64,000 nucleotides of DNA. It comes from Omphalotus guepiniiformis. Taxonomy: Eukaryota; Basidiomycota; Agaricomycetes; Agaricales; Omphalotaceae. The notes beneath the pieces are model-generated. The model worked only from the letters and a program-made list of their open reading frames with translations, did not search any database and was not told the origin of the DNA. Shown piece by piece: positions 48,361-60,804 of this stretch (positions are counted from its first letter, which is position 1; each line of letters opens with the position of its first letter). A program made the position numbers and the translations under genes. The stretch spans positions 1 through 64,000 of the forward strand of contig JAQOOI010000011.1 in assembly GCA_028554645.1 (NCBI GenBank), read 5' to 3'.

Positions 48361-49758
48361 TCAAACATACTCAATACACGCCCTCCTAATATCCATAACA
48401 TCCCTAATAGGAATCGTATCCGCCAACGTACGCATCTTAAGTCCAAAATCCAAAGTAATATTAACATACGGAGGATCAGGTGAAGATCTTCCCGTAACTT
48501 GATATAACCGATTCTTAGGATCAGTCATTTGCCAATTCCACCAGATTCGATCGAGGTTGGCGTGGTGGAGGTAGAATACGGGTTCTGTGATATACATAGG
48601 TAGGGGTCAGCGGAAAAAAAAAAAGATAGTTTAGTCGATTGACCGTACCTCCAGGACTAGAATACCTATCCCCCATCTCCCCATCAATCCCAAGATGTCC
48701 CCCCCCATGAATCTGCACCGGTCCCCCAAGTTTGCCCTCCAACGTAGTCCAAAACGTATAAAAATCCCCTTGCTTCGTAGTATTACGCACATAACTCGAA
48801 TGAAGGTACGCATACATCGAAGGATTAAAAGCTCTTTGGAGACAATGATTTGTTACGAGCGTTCCTGGACCTAGGGAGAGGTTGTATGAAGCGAATGGTC
48901 CGGTGGTGACGCAGCCTCCTCCGGTGCCGGGTTGCCAGACTGGGATGAGGGTTTCGTTGGAGAATTGACCGGAGTATCCTGGGATTGGGAGGCCGTTTCC
49001 GCCGAAACCGTGGATTGGGTCGAATACGGGGGATTCTGCGAACCTGCGGGGGTGGGGTGGGCGGGAGGTTAGTACGTAGTGTGGGTGTTATTGGGGGGAA
49101 AGGGGAGGGGGTGATACTGCAGTGGATAGACTTGGACTCACGTTCCGTTATCAACATCTATAGTCCAATCCCAATATCTAGAAACGAAGCGTAGCGAAGG
49201 CAATTGTCAGTCTCAATAGAAACTCCAGAAGTGGGGGGTGTTATTTACGGTTGAGAACCCTTGAACCCACACTCATTACGAAGTATCGTTTCGTAAACAG
49301 TCATGAAATATCGATGCCAAGGAAGAAATTGGCCCTTTTTTAAAAAAAACGATCAGATCAGGGTCAAGTGAGTGGTCGGGTTTTTTGTATTCGAGAAGGA
49401 CTTGGGCTCACCACATCATGAATTTCATCTGTCAGACTAATATGGGCGGCTTGGAAGTCGTCGTAGCGTGTTTTTGCGGCAGCGATGTCGCCGCGAGCGG
49501 GGAGGTCGTGGAGACATTTTACAGCGTCGATGTAGTCTTTTTTCTGTGCGTTTGTCAAGGTTCTCCTATATGCGATGAGTTATGATCGAGGGATTCATGA
49601 GACAAAGATCAAACCAACCATTCCTGTCGCTTTGATTTGGAGGTACATTGGGTTTGGGTTTGGGGTGCAATTGTGTTGTTAGACGTCGTAGCTGGGACGG
49701 CGAGTACGAAGCTTGAAGAGAGGAAAGATAGGAAGAAGAGGAAAGCTAGTAGATTCAT
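48361..49758 (-). CDS. Secreted tyrosinase-family dicopper enzyme
   Basis: Oxidises phenols or catechols through a type 3 copper pair; a signal peptide (MNLLAFLFFLSFLSSSFVLA) predicts secretion. Exons on the minus strand 49758-49619, 49565-49412, 49334-49249, 49177-49142, 49043-48649 and 48584-48361 give 344 residues in phase. Copper A histidines are H88 (AAHISLT), H96 (EIHDV) and H105 (LPWHRYF); copper B uses IHGGGH, then FYLHHANLDRIWWNWQ. YWDWT follows copper A. It is shorter than mushroom PPO (~550 residues) and lacks the long C-terminal cap domain, matching the short secreted tyrosinase-like group. Substrate not known. Confidence 0.93.
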
Positions 49759-51648
49759 AGCGATGGTCGAACCCCCGAGGGATGGGCGATAGGGATAAGA
49801 AATACGTTTGCGCCTGAAGCTGAGGTTTATATGGATCTTTCTAGTGAGGTGAGTAATTAGAACTGATGCATCGAAGAACTGAGAAACCGAGGGACTGAGT
49901 ACTTACATACCAAGATACCAAGATATCAAAGAGCCAAGCCCCTTTATCCGTTTCGTGTTCGTGTCCGTTTTTGTGTATCTTCCGACCCTTGCTATTAATA
50001 TACTTTCCATCCGAATAGTATTAGGTGCGCTGTACTACCTACTTCCAAGACCAGATTTCTGCCGAGGATTACGGCCTTCGAGCTGTCGAACAATCGGTGT
50101 TCTTGAATATTGAATGTGTATCCGAGAACGAGTGCGGCCGTAAAGTGGCAGTGGCTTCTTGAGAAAAGCCACTGCCTATGCATACATATGGTTGTCTAGT
50201 TGTATTTTAGGTAGATTGTGGATTTCTACCAGTGCCACCCTTGATTGAACAAAATCAAACGTGTTTGGTAAACCTACGTATTGTATGTCCGCCGCCTCTT
50301 TTTCGGTATACAGTATATTCGCATCCCGTTCCGTATGATCATCATCGCGATCGGGAGTATTCGCCGCGTTGCGTTTTCTAACGATGGTTAGATGGTGGAC
50401 GATATGACATGACATGGCATGAATTGATGTGAAAGGCTAGGGGGTCCCGAGCAGACTATGTAGTACCCACCCTGAAGAATCTCTTCGACATAATTCGCAT
50501 TCACTCTGCCGAATACCCTCGTTATTGTTGTACATAGGTTGCTGGAGAATTGAAGAATCGATACCTAGTAATGAAAGGAAGTCGTAATGAGAATCCCTTC
50601 GAAATGAAAATGACGAAATAAAACTTGCTTCTTACCCCACTCTAACCTGAGCCTAGAAACTTCATGATAGTCATTTCGTAATGTGCTGGCACGATAGGGC
50701 ACAATACGATACGATACGCCGATGCGGCGATTCATCCCAAGAAAGAGTCGTCATTCGCATCGGGCCACACAACCCAGGAAGTTGGTCCCAGCCTCTGCTC
50801 TGCTTTCTGTTTTTCATTTAGAATGCCAGGGGCGCACGGAACGAAATTCAGAGACCCAACTGATGAGATAGATGGATACGTACTGATATGGGATAGTGCC
50901 AGTGAAAAGCGGGAGTGGGCAATAATAGATACTATCTATGTGGATTGGTTAGTTGCGCAATGCGCATAGAAAATGGCTTTAGGCGGTACCGTATCAAGGT
51001 CCCGGTGTATCATCATGAGTTGTGTTGTATATTGAATCTCCTTTGGAAATCAGGGACCGTTTGGAAATTGAATGTCACGGTGGAGGAAGGAGGGGAAGAA
51101 GGCAAGTTTAAGCCGTAAGCAAGTTTAAGCCTACCCTAAAGCATGGTAGACTGCGCTCGGGCCAGCCTTTGTATACGTAATACCCGGTTGTGCTGTAGGT
51201 TACGGTATTATTATATTTTTACCATCCATTTTTCTCTACTACTTACCTAGAGCTCATAACTCAAAGCTTTCAAGAACGACGATTATGATAAAGAACTATA
51301 TTGGCGCTGGGCACACCTGGGAAGGGTCGCTTTGAACGAGGAGGAAACTAGGGGTGACAGGTGTGGCCACTTGTTTCTATGTTTTAATTTGCCACATTTT
51401 TATGATGAAAAGCCACTCCCGCGACGCGACTGGTCCGAGTCTCTTCTCATAATTACCACCACCCCATTCATTCAAGTTACTCTGTTTACTCTGTACCGGC
51501 AGGTACCACCCCACACCCTCGTGAATCGTGAATCGAAATCGTTTCGACCCCCCTGTCTTCCAGTGCAGCTGCTGCTATCCCTCTTCTGGTTGTCACCATA
51601 CTATTCTGACGATATCACTCACTCGGAGTCGGAGGTCGTTAGGCCAAG
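49759..51648. other. Intergenic, no gene seen
   Basis: About 1.9 kb between divergently transcribed genes, so it contains both promoters. Short frames only. Confidence 0.4.
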
Positions 51649-52642
51649 ATGACGTTCTTCCAAGGGGCGAACAATTATGTGATCAATGGCGGGAATTTTA
51701 TGAATGTTAGTGGAGATCTAGATGTTATTCAGGTACACACGCACTCGTATCGTTCTGGTGGGACTGGTTCAGGTACGGGGTGAGTAATATATACTGTGTT
51801 CATTGAGTGTGTTGATGTACTGATGCTGGTATAGCGCTACTAGTAGAACCCAGCAAACAAGTTCGCGCCACGATATACGCCCAAGCCCAAGGCGAGGTCG
51901 TACAGACCCTCATCCAGCCTCGTCAGCAAGTTCAGCCACTTCGTTTGTCCCTACTACCGGAATTCATCACAACGTACCGCGGCATGGCCAGGAGGATCCA
52001 CACCAGACGCACCACCGCAACATCTCTCATTTCTCTGGGATGTCGAACTTTGTCATCAATGGAGGAAATTACAATATAGCAGGTGGAAACATATTCGCAA
52101 CAAACTCGGTGTTCGTTCAACCAACATATCATGATCATGGCCATCGTCAAAGTTCAAATTCGCCTTCTTCGCCATTGTTCCGAGGATCCCCGCTGTCAAC
52201 TTTATCGGTTGAAGACGAACTTGTAGGATTTGGTCAGGCTGGCGGGACGACGTCTGTCCTTTGGAACAGTCAGACCCCGCCCCATGAACTTCCCCAAATT
52301 GAGTCGAGTGATGACGATGACAGCTTTGGTGTCGTTTTTAATGATGATGATGATATCACTGCTACTACTGTTACGAATCCGATGCATCAGGGTTATGATT
52401 ATAGCACGCCTCCTCCTCCAGCTTATACTCCCGGACCCGTCGACGTCTCGGATGAGCCGCCCCCACCGTATCCAGCCTCGGAAACCTCCGAAGCATCCGA
52501 AGCATCCGAGGCTTCCACCCCCAGAGATCGCGTTGAGGAACCTGAGGGTTATATTGGAGGACGACAACGATGGCAACGGAGGACATTTGATGATATTTAT
52601 GGACCGTTTTTGTCTGGTTCTACTAGCCGGAGTACACTGTGA
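51649..52642 (+). CDS. Hypothetical protein with two NxVINGGN motifs
   Basis: Two exons, 51649-51779 and 51835-52642, give 312 residues. The N-terminus FFQGANNYVINGGNFMNVSGD and a second, related stretch MSNFVINGGNYNIAGGN about 90 residues later belong to a motif common in basidiomycete proteins (often before NACHT/NLR or kinase domains), but here no effector domain follows. The rest is Ser/Pro/Asp-rich, with TPPPPAYTPGP and PPPPYPASE proline motifs (PPxY-like, possible WW-domain or arrestin ligands) and a (SEA) repeat. No signal peptide or membrane segment. The function is unknown; a free-standing adaptor is a guess. Confidence 0.75.
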
Positions 52643-54215
52643 GGCCCGCCCTCGTTTGTGTACGTGTAGGCGTTGATAGGTTTGTCAACTTGTCATGTCA
52701 TGTCATGTCATGTAAGCCGGTTAAGGCGTTGATGATGAAGGGTATTTGGTGCGCCACGCAGGTATGGTATGTTTGTGGTGTTGAAACTCCCGTAGCTTTG
52801 ATCTAAGGAGCGATTATATATGTATATAAGGTATAGATGGTATAGATAGATATGAGTTTACGAGATGGTATGGTATGGTACGGTACTACGTTTTCTATAT
52901 CATGATATTCTTCTCGATATCGATATGGATATAAATATATCACCTACGTTGAAGTTCTGGTGATCAACAATATATTTTTGAATACTTATCTCATTCTCTG
53001 AACCTGCCATCATGAACAATCCGCAAATGGGATTCGGTACCTCATCAAACAATAACCCATGCACGCACCAACACGCCACAAACCAAACCAAATCATAACC
53101 CACCACCTGTTCACCACCTCACCACCACCCACCCGCCGCCCACTGCCGAGATTAGGCTGAAGAGCTTAATTCGCCCCCAAGGCTGCAGGATTGACATCCT
53201 CCAGGCTGTAGGCTGTTATGTAGTACGAGTATTTGAAGCATTGATAGGTGATAGGTGCTGCAGTAGTACCACCCCATCGATAATCGCCGACATCCCATTC
53301 GATCCCGCACTAGATCCTGCGATCGTCGGTGAGATGCCCGGCCCACGGCAGCATGAGATGAGAAGGGCCCGGGGTAGCGAGCTCAAGGGTGAACGATCGC
53401 GAGTAGGTCGTGCCTAATGCCCGCTGGGTGAAGTGTTAGTGAGGTGAGGATGGGGTGTGTCGGAGGGCAGGGGAAGGGAAGGGAAAAGGTGGGTAATCCC
53501 CTCGAAGACTCGAAGAGTGGAACGGTCTCGATTACTCCACCTGAGCCTCTCCAAGGATAGGGATAGACACTGCGCTAGCGTTGTTCAATATCGATACCGA
53601 TGAAGTCAATGATCACCGATCATTGATCATATCACCCGCATAGACGACGTCGCACTCGGTTCAAGTACCCAGGGCGGATAACTATAGTATGTGATCTCCT
53701 TTTTGTATATCGATGTATACTGTATACATCTGTACATATCTCATACTTATTACTTACAATAGGTATACGGTATACCCAATATCGCGGCCGTCCGTCAGCC
53801 TGAGGAGTTGCAAAACTAACCTCCAGTCTAACGAGCGAGCGACCGAGTGACTTGCTCTTCCGATTCAGAGTCGCTTTATATGAGTAATCTTGAAGACACT
53901 TTCAACGATAACTAGAACTCTCGAAGCGGCTTCCGGGACGACACTTATTGACTTACAGTCAGTCGGATGAATTGGAGGGTAAACGATAACTCGGAGGCGA
54001 TGGAGATAGTGTCACAGTGTGATGTGTGTGTGTAAGTGCAGTTCTTTCAAGTTTCCAATGATGTATGTATACGGAGGATTCCTGAAACATAGGATGACCT
54101 TTCTCGGATATGCAACTGCAACTTTAGATGGCCCAAAAGCCGATTGTTTCTGTTGTGTTGGTTGGGATATAAGCTAATTGAACTTCATGGGATACCCACA
54201 TGAAAGAACACCAAA
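52643..54215. other. Intergenic, TGTCA and ATGGT microsatellites, no gene seen
   Basis: Holds (tgtca)n at about 52687-52712 and (atggt)n at 52864-52884. No coding signal; several short inverted or direct repeats such as GATCATTGATCAT near 53613. Confidence 0.4.
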
Positions 54216-54219
54216 AGCA

Positions 54220-54300
54220 GGTCCAGCCAGGAATAGAACCTGGGTCACGCTTGCTGTGGGTTTCATTTAAGAACCTATCATCTGACTTACGGTGCACCTT
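54220..54300 (-). pseudogene. tRNA-Gln relic
   Basis: The minus strand carries GTGACCCAGGTTC.ATTCCTGGCTGGACC, identical to the 3' half of the intact tRNA-Gln at 42993-43083 except for T instead of G in the B box. Upstream, TGATAGGTTCTTA matches the anticodon-plus-intron part TGATAGGTATCTAGTA of the intact gene. The 5' acceptor strand GGTCCAG and the CTG anticodon are lost, so it is dead. It was copied with the intron, which points to DNA duplication and not retrocopying of mature tRNA. Confidence 0.7.
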
Positions 54301-54652
54301 TCCCACAACAATCCCTCTCAGCCCTTTTCTCCCCGTTTTCTCCTCATCCGAATCGCGGCTGTCTTAGGTGTCTATCCTACTTAGTGCTCTTGGATTCTAC
54401 ACCATCTTCAATAAACTCGATAGCCATTCTCGCATTCCCGATGACTTGAAAATATTCTCAAGTTCACCTTGTTCAAGTCATCCTTCACTGCGCGCATCTT
54501 TCTGGAACACGCCGAGGTCTATGCATATATGGATGGAAGTTACTTGACCCTGTCGACATACTGACATAAACGAGCGTTTCGTCTGGTACCCACTTCGAAT
54601 TGCCCTCGGTCGCAACTAGTCATTCGCTACTATCCGTTTCAAGCGCCTCAGA

Positions 54653-55410
54653 GTCATTGGATCTTTGGGGGTTTCTCAGTGAGGTTTCGCTGTCTCTGCG
54701 TTGATGGTTCTGTTATGTTATATCGTATAGGGCAGTGGGAACACGGAGTAGATCTGACATTCGATTATGCAGGTGAGGTTTATACTATTCCTCCAGGCCA
54801 CCCAATATATGATGACGTTGTCATACTAGGCCCTGCATTCACTTCCTTGTACTTCGACCCTTCTTTCTATTCATCAACTCTATTTGAATCTTGTTCCGTT
54901 CCAGATCGCTGTGCTCAACTTCCCTTTTTCAGCAGCAATGTACGGTACTAGTACTTCGCCTGAGGCAATGCGGGTGGTCGTTCACGCATATCATGATCTT
55001 CTCCTTAACTTTCGCCTCCGAGTCATTGGATCTTCGGGGGGGGTTTCTAGTTTCTCTGCATTGGTAGTTCTAATATATCGCGTATTGGCAGTGGGAACAC
55101 AGAGTAGATCTGGCTTTGATTGTACAGGTAAGATTCTACTAATCCTCCGTGCCCAATATGTGATGACGTGCCATACTAGGCCCTGCAGTCGTCGTCTCCT
55201 TGTCCACCCCTGGTACACACATCTACCTTTCTTTCTTTCTTTTCATCGGCTCCCATCAATACCTTGTTCTGTTCCAGATCGCTGTGTTAAGCTTCCCTAG
55301 GCTTGCCAGCGGCAATGTACGCTACGGTACTAGTACTTCGCCCGAGGCAATGCTGGCGGTCGTTCACGCGCTCGTCCATATCATGATCTTCCTTTTAACT
55401 TTCGCGACCA
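54653..55410 (+). repeat. Tandem ~370 bp duplication upstream of the kinase
   Basis: 54653-55020 and 55021-55410 share, in order, 'gtcattggatctt', 'cagtgggaacac', 'gagtagatctg', 'gatgacgt', 'aggccctgca', 'ttccagatcgctgtg' and 'actagtacttcgcc(t/c)gaggcaatg'. A third copy in reverse orientation is at 44490-45010. Parts read as YGTSTSPEAM and VVHA in open frames but no full gene is evident. Confidence 0.75.
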
Positions 55411-55743
55411 GAAAGGGTGAGTATTTGATGCGATTACATTCAGTTTTAAGCGCACCCTGATGCAGATGCTCCGAGACCATGATCTACATCGCTTATTTGG
55501 CGCCTACTAATTGGCGCCATTGCTGCAAAGGTGTATAATCCTCATTCTGATACGATCCACTCAAAAGATGCTTATCGACTTATGTATCGACTTAATTTCC
55601 TCGAACCATGGGGCCTCTGTTCCTGAATTAATCTCGAGGCTCCCGGGACAGAATCAATCACATCACTTTAATTACTTGGGAAATCTCAACACCTTTTCTC
55701 TGTATGTACTCAATGTTAACGCAGATTGACGCAGACGTGCCGT

Positions 55744-58072
55744 ATGGAAACATCAGATCTTCTGGCTCTGGACGTTGAACAGCCTGAGCTATCGTAAGGT
55801 ATAAGGTAAGCCCATTGTGGCTGAGTAACGTTTAAAGTGATATATGTATGACTGACCATTCGTCCCTTCATATGCAGCAGGTGTCCAAAGAAACTTGTGT
55901 GGCATATGTTCTACTTCAAAATCGCGGCACCACCAAAACAGATTAGGGCTACTCATTGGCTGGAATGGTTACCAACGGCGGCGGTATCCTCGTCGTCGCA
56001 GTGTACGCCCGATCTGGTTCAAGTAGTCGCTAGTCCTAGTCATCTGTTAGAACGCGGATTAGAATTCCTTTCAAGGATTGATACTCTATGTGATGGAGAC
56101 TCTACGCTGCTACGGACACTTTCAGAAATCATTTACGACTGGATATTCCAACGGTGTGTACATACGGTTCCCTCCGGTAACTCAGTACTGAAGTACTCTA
56201 ACCTTCAGCGTTGATTACCTCGAAGTAATCAAACGCGGTTGTATCGCCCTGACCCACACCCGCAATCCTAGTATCATGAATGAATTCATCATATTCATGA
56301 ACCGATGTACCTCAACCAGAAATATCTCCACATCTTCAAACCACTCCTCCGACTCTGACTCTGACTCTGACATCATATTCGCACTCGTCGCCACCCGATT
56401 TGGAGGTGTAGAAGGCGAAATTCACGCAATATCTAAAACTTCGTCTCTGATTTGGGTTTACGATACTTTGAGACTTCGTTCACTTTTGTTATCAGAGTTG
56501 TCTGACCCTTGGAAATGGCTTATTGGATTGGGGAAGGAATGGGCTAGTTGGATTATGGAGTTGATACAGATGGTCAGTAAAAAGTTTCTTCGGTTCCTGG
56601 GTTTTCAATCATCGTCTGAGGAATAATTATTCCCTTTCGCTTTAGGAGCTCGATGTTTCAAGGCCACTCAGAGCGCCTTTTGATCTGGGCGCTTCGGAGT
56701 CCGAGAATATAATTGATTTCCGGCACGAGGTCAATAGCTGTTGATATCAATGAGTAACACTGACCCTAAGTTGCTTCTAGGAAGTATATGTATCTCCGTA
56801 CCGAAGACGCTGCTTACAGTGTCTTCGAATTCTTTCAAAAACGTTTGGCGTACTTCCGCCTTCATTCTATGTTCAAGGTGTATCCCGAGAGAGCGCTGGT
56901 GCTGTTGGTGGCGGGGGCTTCGCGGTATGAACCATCGAAAGTGATACCCCTTGATTCTTACTGAATGAATTGATCTCCTTATGTAGGATATTTGGAGAGG
57001 ACGTATGGGCAGAAAAAAAGTTTGTCTCAAGGTGTTGAGAATCTTTACCGCGGAAGATACAAGAAGCGAGATTTTCAAAGTACGCCCCCTCCCCTTCTAC
57101 ATACTTGTCGAGACTAAGACTGAAACTGATGAGCTTTGACGGACATAGGAATTTTGCGAGGAAGCTGTTGTTTGGAAACAACTCAACCACCCAAACGTTC
57201 TTCCGTTTATTGGTGTGAACAAGGATATCTTTAGCCCAAGCTTTTGTTTCATATCTCCGTGGATGGAGAATGGAAATGTCATGTCTTATTTAGAGAGAAA
57301 TCCCTACGTGGATCGAATACCTCTTGTAAGTACATCTTTCCCCTTGAAACCCGTTTCTATCACGCACAATACTAATACTAATTTCTGCCAACAGCTTTCC
57401 CAAGTCGCCAATGGTTTACAGTACTTACACGGATTAGATCCTCCCATTATTCATGGAGACATCAGAGGCGTGCGTTGACCCATTTACGCGTCTTTGGTTG
57501 ATGGATACTTGACGTATCAGTGTTTTAGGCCAACATCCTCATCACTGACGACTTACGATGCTGCCTAGCTGATTTCGGTCTGGCTTTAGTCACCGAATCA
57601 TCTCGATTCTTTAGCTTTAGCGATGCTTCATCTCCTCCCAGAGGGTCCACTCGGTGGTTAGCGCCAGAATTACTCTATTCCAACCCTTTATGTGAAATAT
57701 CACTTTCGAGTCCAGCTCGGGATATCTATGCGTTCGGATGCACAGCGGTAGAGGTACATCTATGTTTCACTACTTATTTGTAGTATCTATCGCTGTCGCT
57801 ATCGACTAACTCACATCTCACATCTCTCTTAGATATTCACTGGTAAACCTCCCTTCCCCGAGATCAAATACGATATAACTGTCGTAGCTGAAGTACTTCA
57901 AGGTCGAACACCAACGATACCTACAGATCTCGAGCTCGGAGAATCATCCGAGTCCTCCTTTTCGCGATCGCTTGACTTTTGGGATCTTATACAAAGTTGC
58001 TGGGAGTATGTACCTTCAAAAAGGCCTCTCGCTGATGATATTTCACAGTTTTTAGCTTTCTATGTAATGTAA
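55744..58072 (+). CDS. Protein kinase of the mushroom TKL-like family
   Basis: Cytoplasmic Ser/Thr or Tyr kinase; target unknown. Ten exons, 55744-55793, 55878-56153, 56209-56572, 56646-56729, 56781-56924, 56987-57079, 57149-57325, 57395-57469, 57529-57753 and 57833-58072, give 575 residues with all junctions in phase. Residues 1-~255 form an N-terminal region I do not recognise (helical, with an SDSDSDSD run). The kinase domain has the glycine loop GAVGGGGFADIWRG (~298-311), K321 in VCLKV, HGDIRGAN with H416, D418 and N423, DFG at 436-438, RGSTRWLAPE and DIYAFGCTAVEIFTGKPPFPE. All catalytic residues are present. HGDIRGAN is the form usual in Agaricomycete tyrosine-kinase-like proteins, which are strongly expanded. 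A damaged inverted copy lies at 43.2-45.2 kb. Confidence 0.9.
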
Positions 58073-58239
58073 CGATCGGTTGCAAATTGTCAATATGAAC
58101 ACAACTTAGAATTTACCCACCAGACCGGGCCATTGCGCGATATTTTACGACGAGCCCTATATTCTGACGTTCGAAACGTTCTTCACTTTCAATCCGACCA
58201 GCTTATACGCGACATGGGTCGAATACATATCCTGCTTTT

Positions 58240-58400
58240 CTCAAGACTTGCTTGCATATAATCATCACTGTTCATCCGAATGTTTCGCCGATTTACATTT
58301 TCGGGAATTTACTAAGTTCTACTTACCAGATGATAAAGGTAATGTTACTAGGGTCTTTGATTGGGAATTTGCTTGCATCGTATGTTGTCTACATGATACA
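58240..58400 (+). pseudogene. Aminoglycoside-phosphotransferase-like (APH) fragment
   Basis: One plus frame reads ADLHFREFTKFYLPDDKGNVTRVFDWEFACI, given here as ADLHFREF and DDKGNVTRVFDWEFA. This resembles the APH/choline-kinase catalytic segment (HGDLH..N..DxxGxVTGVxDWEFA), but the catalytic HGD has become FAD and no flanking domain is seen. Probably a relic of a neighbouring phosphotransferase gene. Confidence 0.45.
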
Positions 58401-58708
58401 TCATATCGCAGTCTTCCGATTGATCATTGTTCACCCAGCCGCCGTTTCACAAGACTTCTTCGCCCACGCGGGACTTTGTACACTGTACACTATCTCCTGA
58501 GTTAGACGCATGGACTGTAAGGAGGTCGTCGTACTTCCTCTCGTGCATAACTTATGATATTGCATTAGGGACTTAATTATTCGACGCAAAAACCACAAAA
58601 GAGTGTCTAGGTATAAATATGGATTGGTATCATCGTCGCGAATTTGTTGGCTGCCTAGGGGAGACCTAGGAATATTGTCCAGAACGAAGCCACTAAAATG
58701 ACTTATGC

Positions 58709-59419
58709 TTAGACAGTAGTGGCGATGGAGGTGACAGAGGGTACACTAATAGTAGTAATGCTGAAGGGAATAGAGGAGGGAAGGGTCCCAATACTGGTAG
58801 GTACTCCGCTGGGAGGGGTGTAAGTCACAGTCGAGATGCCGCTGGGCAAGTCGGTGGGAGGGGTGTAAGTCACAGTCGAGATACCGCTAGGCAAGTCGGT
58901 GGGAGGAGTGTAAGTCACAGTCGAGATACCGCTGGGCAAGTCGGTGGGAGGGGTGTAAGTCACAGTCGAGATACCGCTGGGCAAGTCGGTGGGAGGAGTG
59001 TAAGTCACAGTCGAGATGCCACTGGGCAAGTCGGTGGGAGGGGTGTAAGTCACAGTCGAGATGCCGCTGGGCAAGGCGGTGGGAGGGGTGTAAGTCACGG
59101 TCGAGATACCGCTGGGGAAGGCGACAGACGAGATACCGCTGGGGAAGGCACTAGGAGGGACGTAAGTCACAGACGAGAAACCTCCGCTGGGAAAGGCGCT
59201 GGGAGGGACGTCGGTCACAGACGAGATACCACTGGGGAAGGCAGTGGGAGGGTCAACGACCACCGTGGTATCAGGCCGAGTAATAAGCTGTGGAGCCTGA
59301 AAGTGCAGCGTTTCAATCAGCCTAGAGCTTCAATTCACTTGAAAGAATGTACTTACAGCAGAGACCAATCCAAAGCTGATTGCAAGAGCAACGAAAGCAG
59401 AAGTAAGAAGGCCGTGCAT
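58709..59419 (-). CDS. Secreted Pro/Ser/Thr repeat protein A
   Basis: Exons 59419-59357 and 59296-58709 (minus) give 216 residues. Exon 1 is exactly the signal peptide (MHGLLTSAFVALAISFGLVSA); exon 2 begins APQLITRPDTTVVVDPPTAFPSG and is built of 13-15-residue units, first SAFPSGISSVTYVPP-type, then seven copies of GISTVTYTPPTDLPS (45-bp units at 58806-59110). The C-terminus is mildly hydrophobic without a clear GPI signal. No cysteines in the mature protein. The extended, likely O-mannosylated repeats suggest a cell-wall or matrix protein. The exon 1/exon 2 layout, the SAAPQ border and the AFPSG units are shared with the gene at 60.8-62.6 kb. Confidence 0.8.
58806..59110 (-). repeat. 45-bp coding minisatellite (GISTVTYTPPTDLPS)
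   Basis: Seven near-identical 45-base units; several differ by one or two synonymous changes, a sign of recent amplification or homogenisation while the frame is kept. Confidence 0.9.
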
Positions 59420-60804
59420 TTTTGAAGCTGGGGGGAATGAGTGACTGACAGAAGAAAAAAAGTGTGTCGAAACTTATTACTGTTTACAGTTGGAATTTCG
59501 CTCCATTTTATACGAATTACTGTTTAGTGCTTTGGACAGACACCATGTGAACGGGGTTGGTAATTGGAGTCGACCCGAGCGCTTCGAAAGGCAACCCTGA
59601 GCTATTAATACATGCACCACAAGATTTTGTAGTTTACCCGTGTTCTCTGAAGGTAGACAGATCATGAATGGGGAAGACGATGGTCATTGAGTGTAAATTA
59701 ATATTTAAACGCTCTTACCTTCTCTGACTCTCGAGGGGGGTCCGTCTCGCCGTCTGGTGAAGGGACATAACACACAACTTGAACGTTTGAACAGGTTAAT
59801 GGTACAGTACTTGCTAGACTCACAAGCCAGTCAGTAGGTGATGGAATCAGCGGTACTTGAATATTTGAATACGGAGGTGAAATGATCGCAAGGTTTGTAT
59901 TTACTATTGACCCCTAAGTATCGGCAGACTCTCCCCGCATGTGTCTTTTCGAACTTCGGCAAGAAATTTTGACCGAGGCGGTCAGAGTCGGAGGTGGTCC
60001 TGCAACTTCCTGCAACGAGCATACACATCGCTTGGGATTGCTACTTCGTGCTCGAGGAAGGAAGCAAGGAAGAAGACAGCGCTCGACGCGGCCTCTATCG
60101 ACCCCTCAGACCCGTTGACCTAGAAGAAACCCAAATATCACTGCCAAATTCCAATCAGCTAATGGTGCATAGACCACGGTAAGACCTGGTAGATTCTCTC
60201 GGGTAAGTACATCTATACATCATAATGTCGCACCATAATCGTAATGTAGTCGAGAACTACTTACACCATAATCTTGTTCAAGCACGCACCATAATCATAT
60301 TGAATACCAAATAACCATCACACGCGCTTCCTGCGCGCTTCTTCTTTCGGCTATGAAAGTCAATCTCGCTTTTTCAAAAGAGCAAGTTGAAAGAGTATGT
60401 GAAGGGAGCAAATGTGACCTACCTCAATGTCATTATTAAGAATGTCGATGATGGTTATACCGAAGGTAGCTGGCGGAGGTAGTGCATCATGATCGGGAGT
60501 CGCATTGAATTTGAAATCAGTTTCGGACAGCGTACTCGGAGATAAAGGGAAAAAGGAAACGCGCATGATTGAAGGTTTGTACAGAAGTTGTGCGCAAGAC
60601 TTTTTTTACCGTCGGCGTTGAAGCTGAGTATGAAAGGGTATGAAAACATATCATGATTGCTTGTATATACGCGACGCAAGATAAGAAAAGAATGTCTGTG
60701 CATTACGAATACTGTCCATTATTTTCAACTAAGTTCGTTTCGTCATTCGAGCTCCTGAGTTAGCTAGCGTCGAAAAAGCCGACGCAATCACTAGAAGACT
60801 ATCC
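59420..60804. other. Intergenic, no gene seen
   Basis: Between the two secreted repeat proteins (same strand). It contains the promoter of protein A and the 3' flank of protein B. A CACCATAAT(C) motif recurs near 60231-60295. No gene recognised. Confidence 0.4.

Noticed and set aside
54124..54306. 60-codon minus-strand frame
   Set aside because: It is a reading of the tRNA-Gln relic.
54884..55300. Plus-strand frame of 138 codons covering YGTSTSPEAM
   Set aside because: It crosses the border of a tandem duplication and the related copies shift frame; no protein family recognised.
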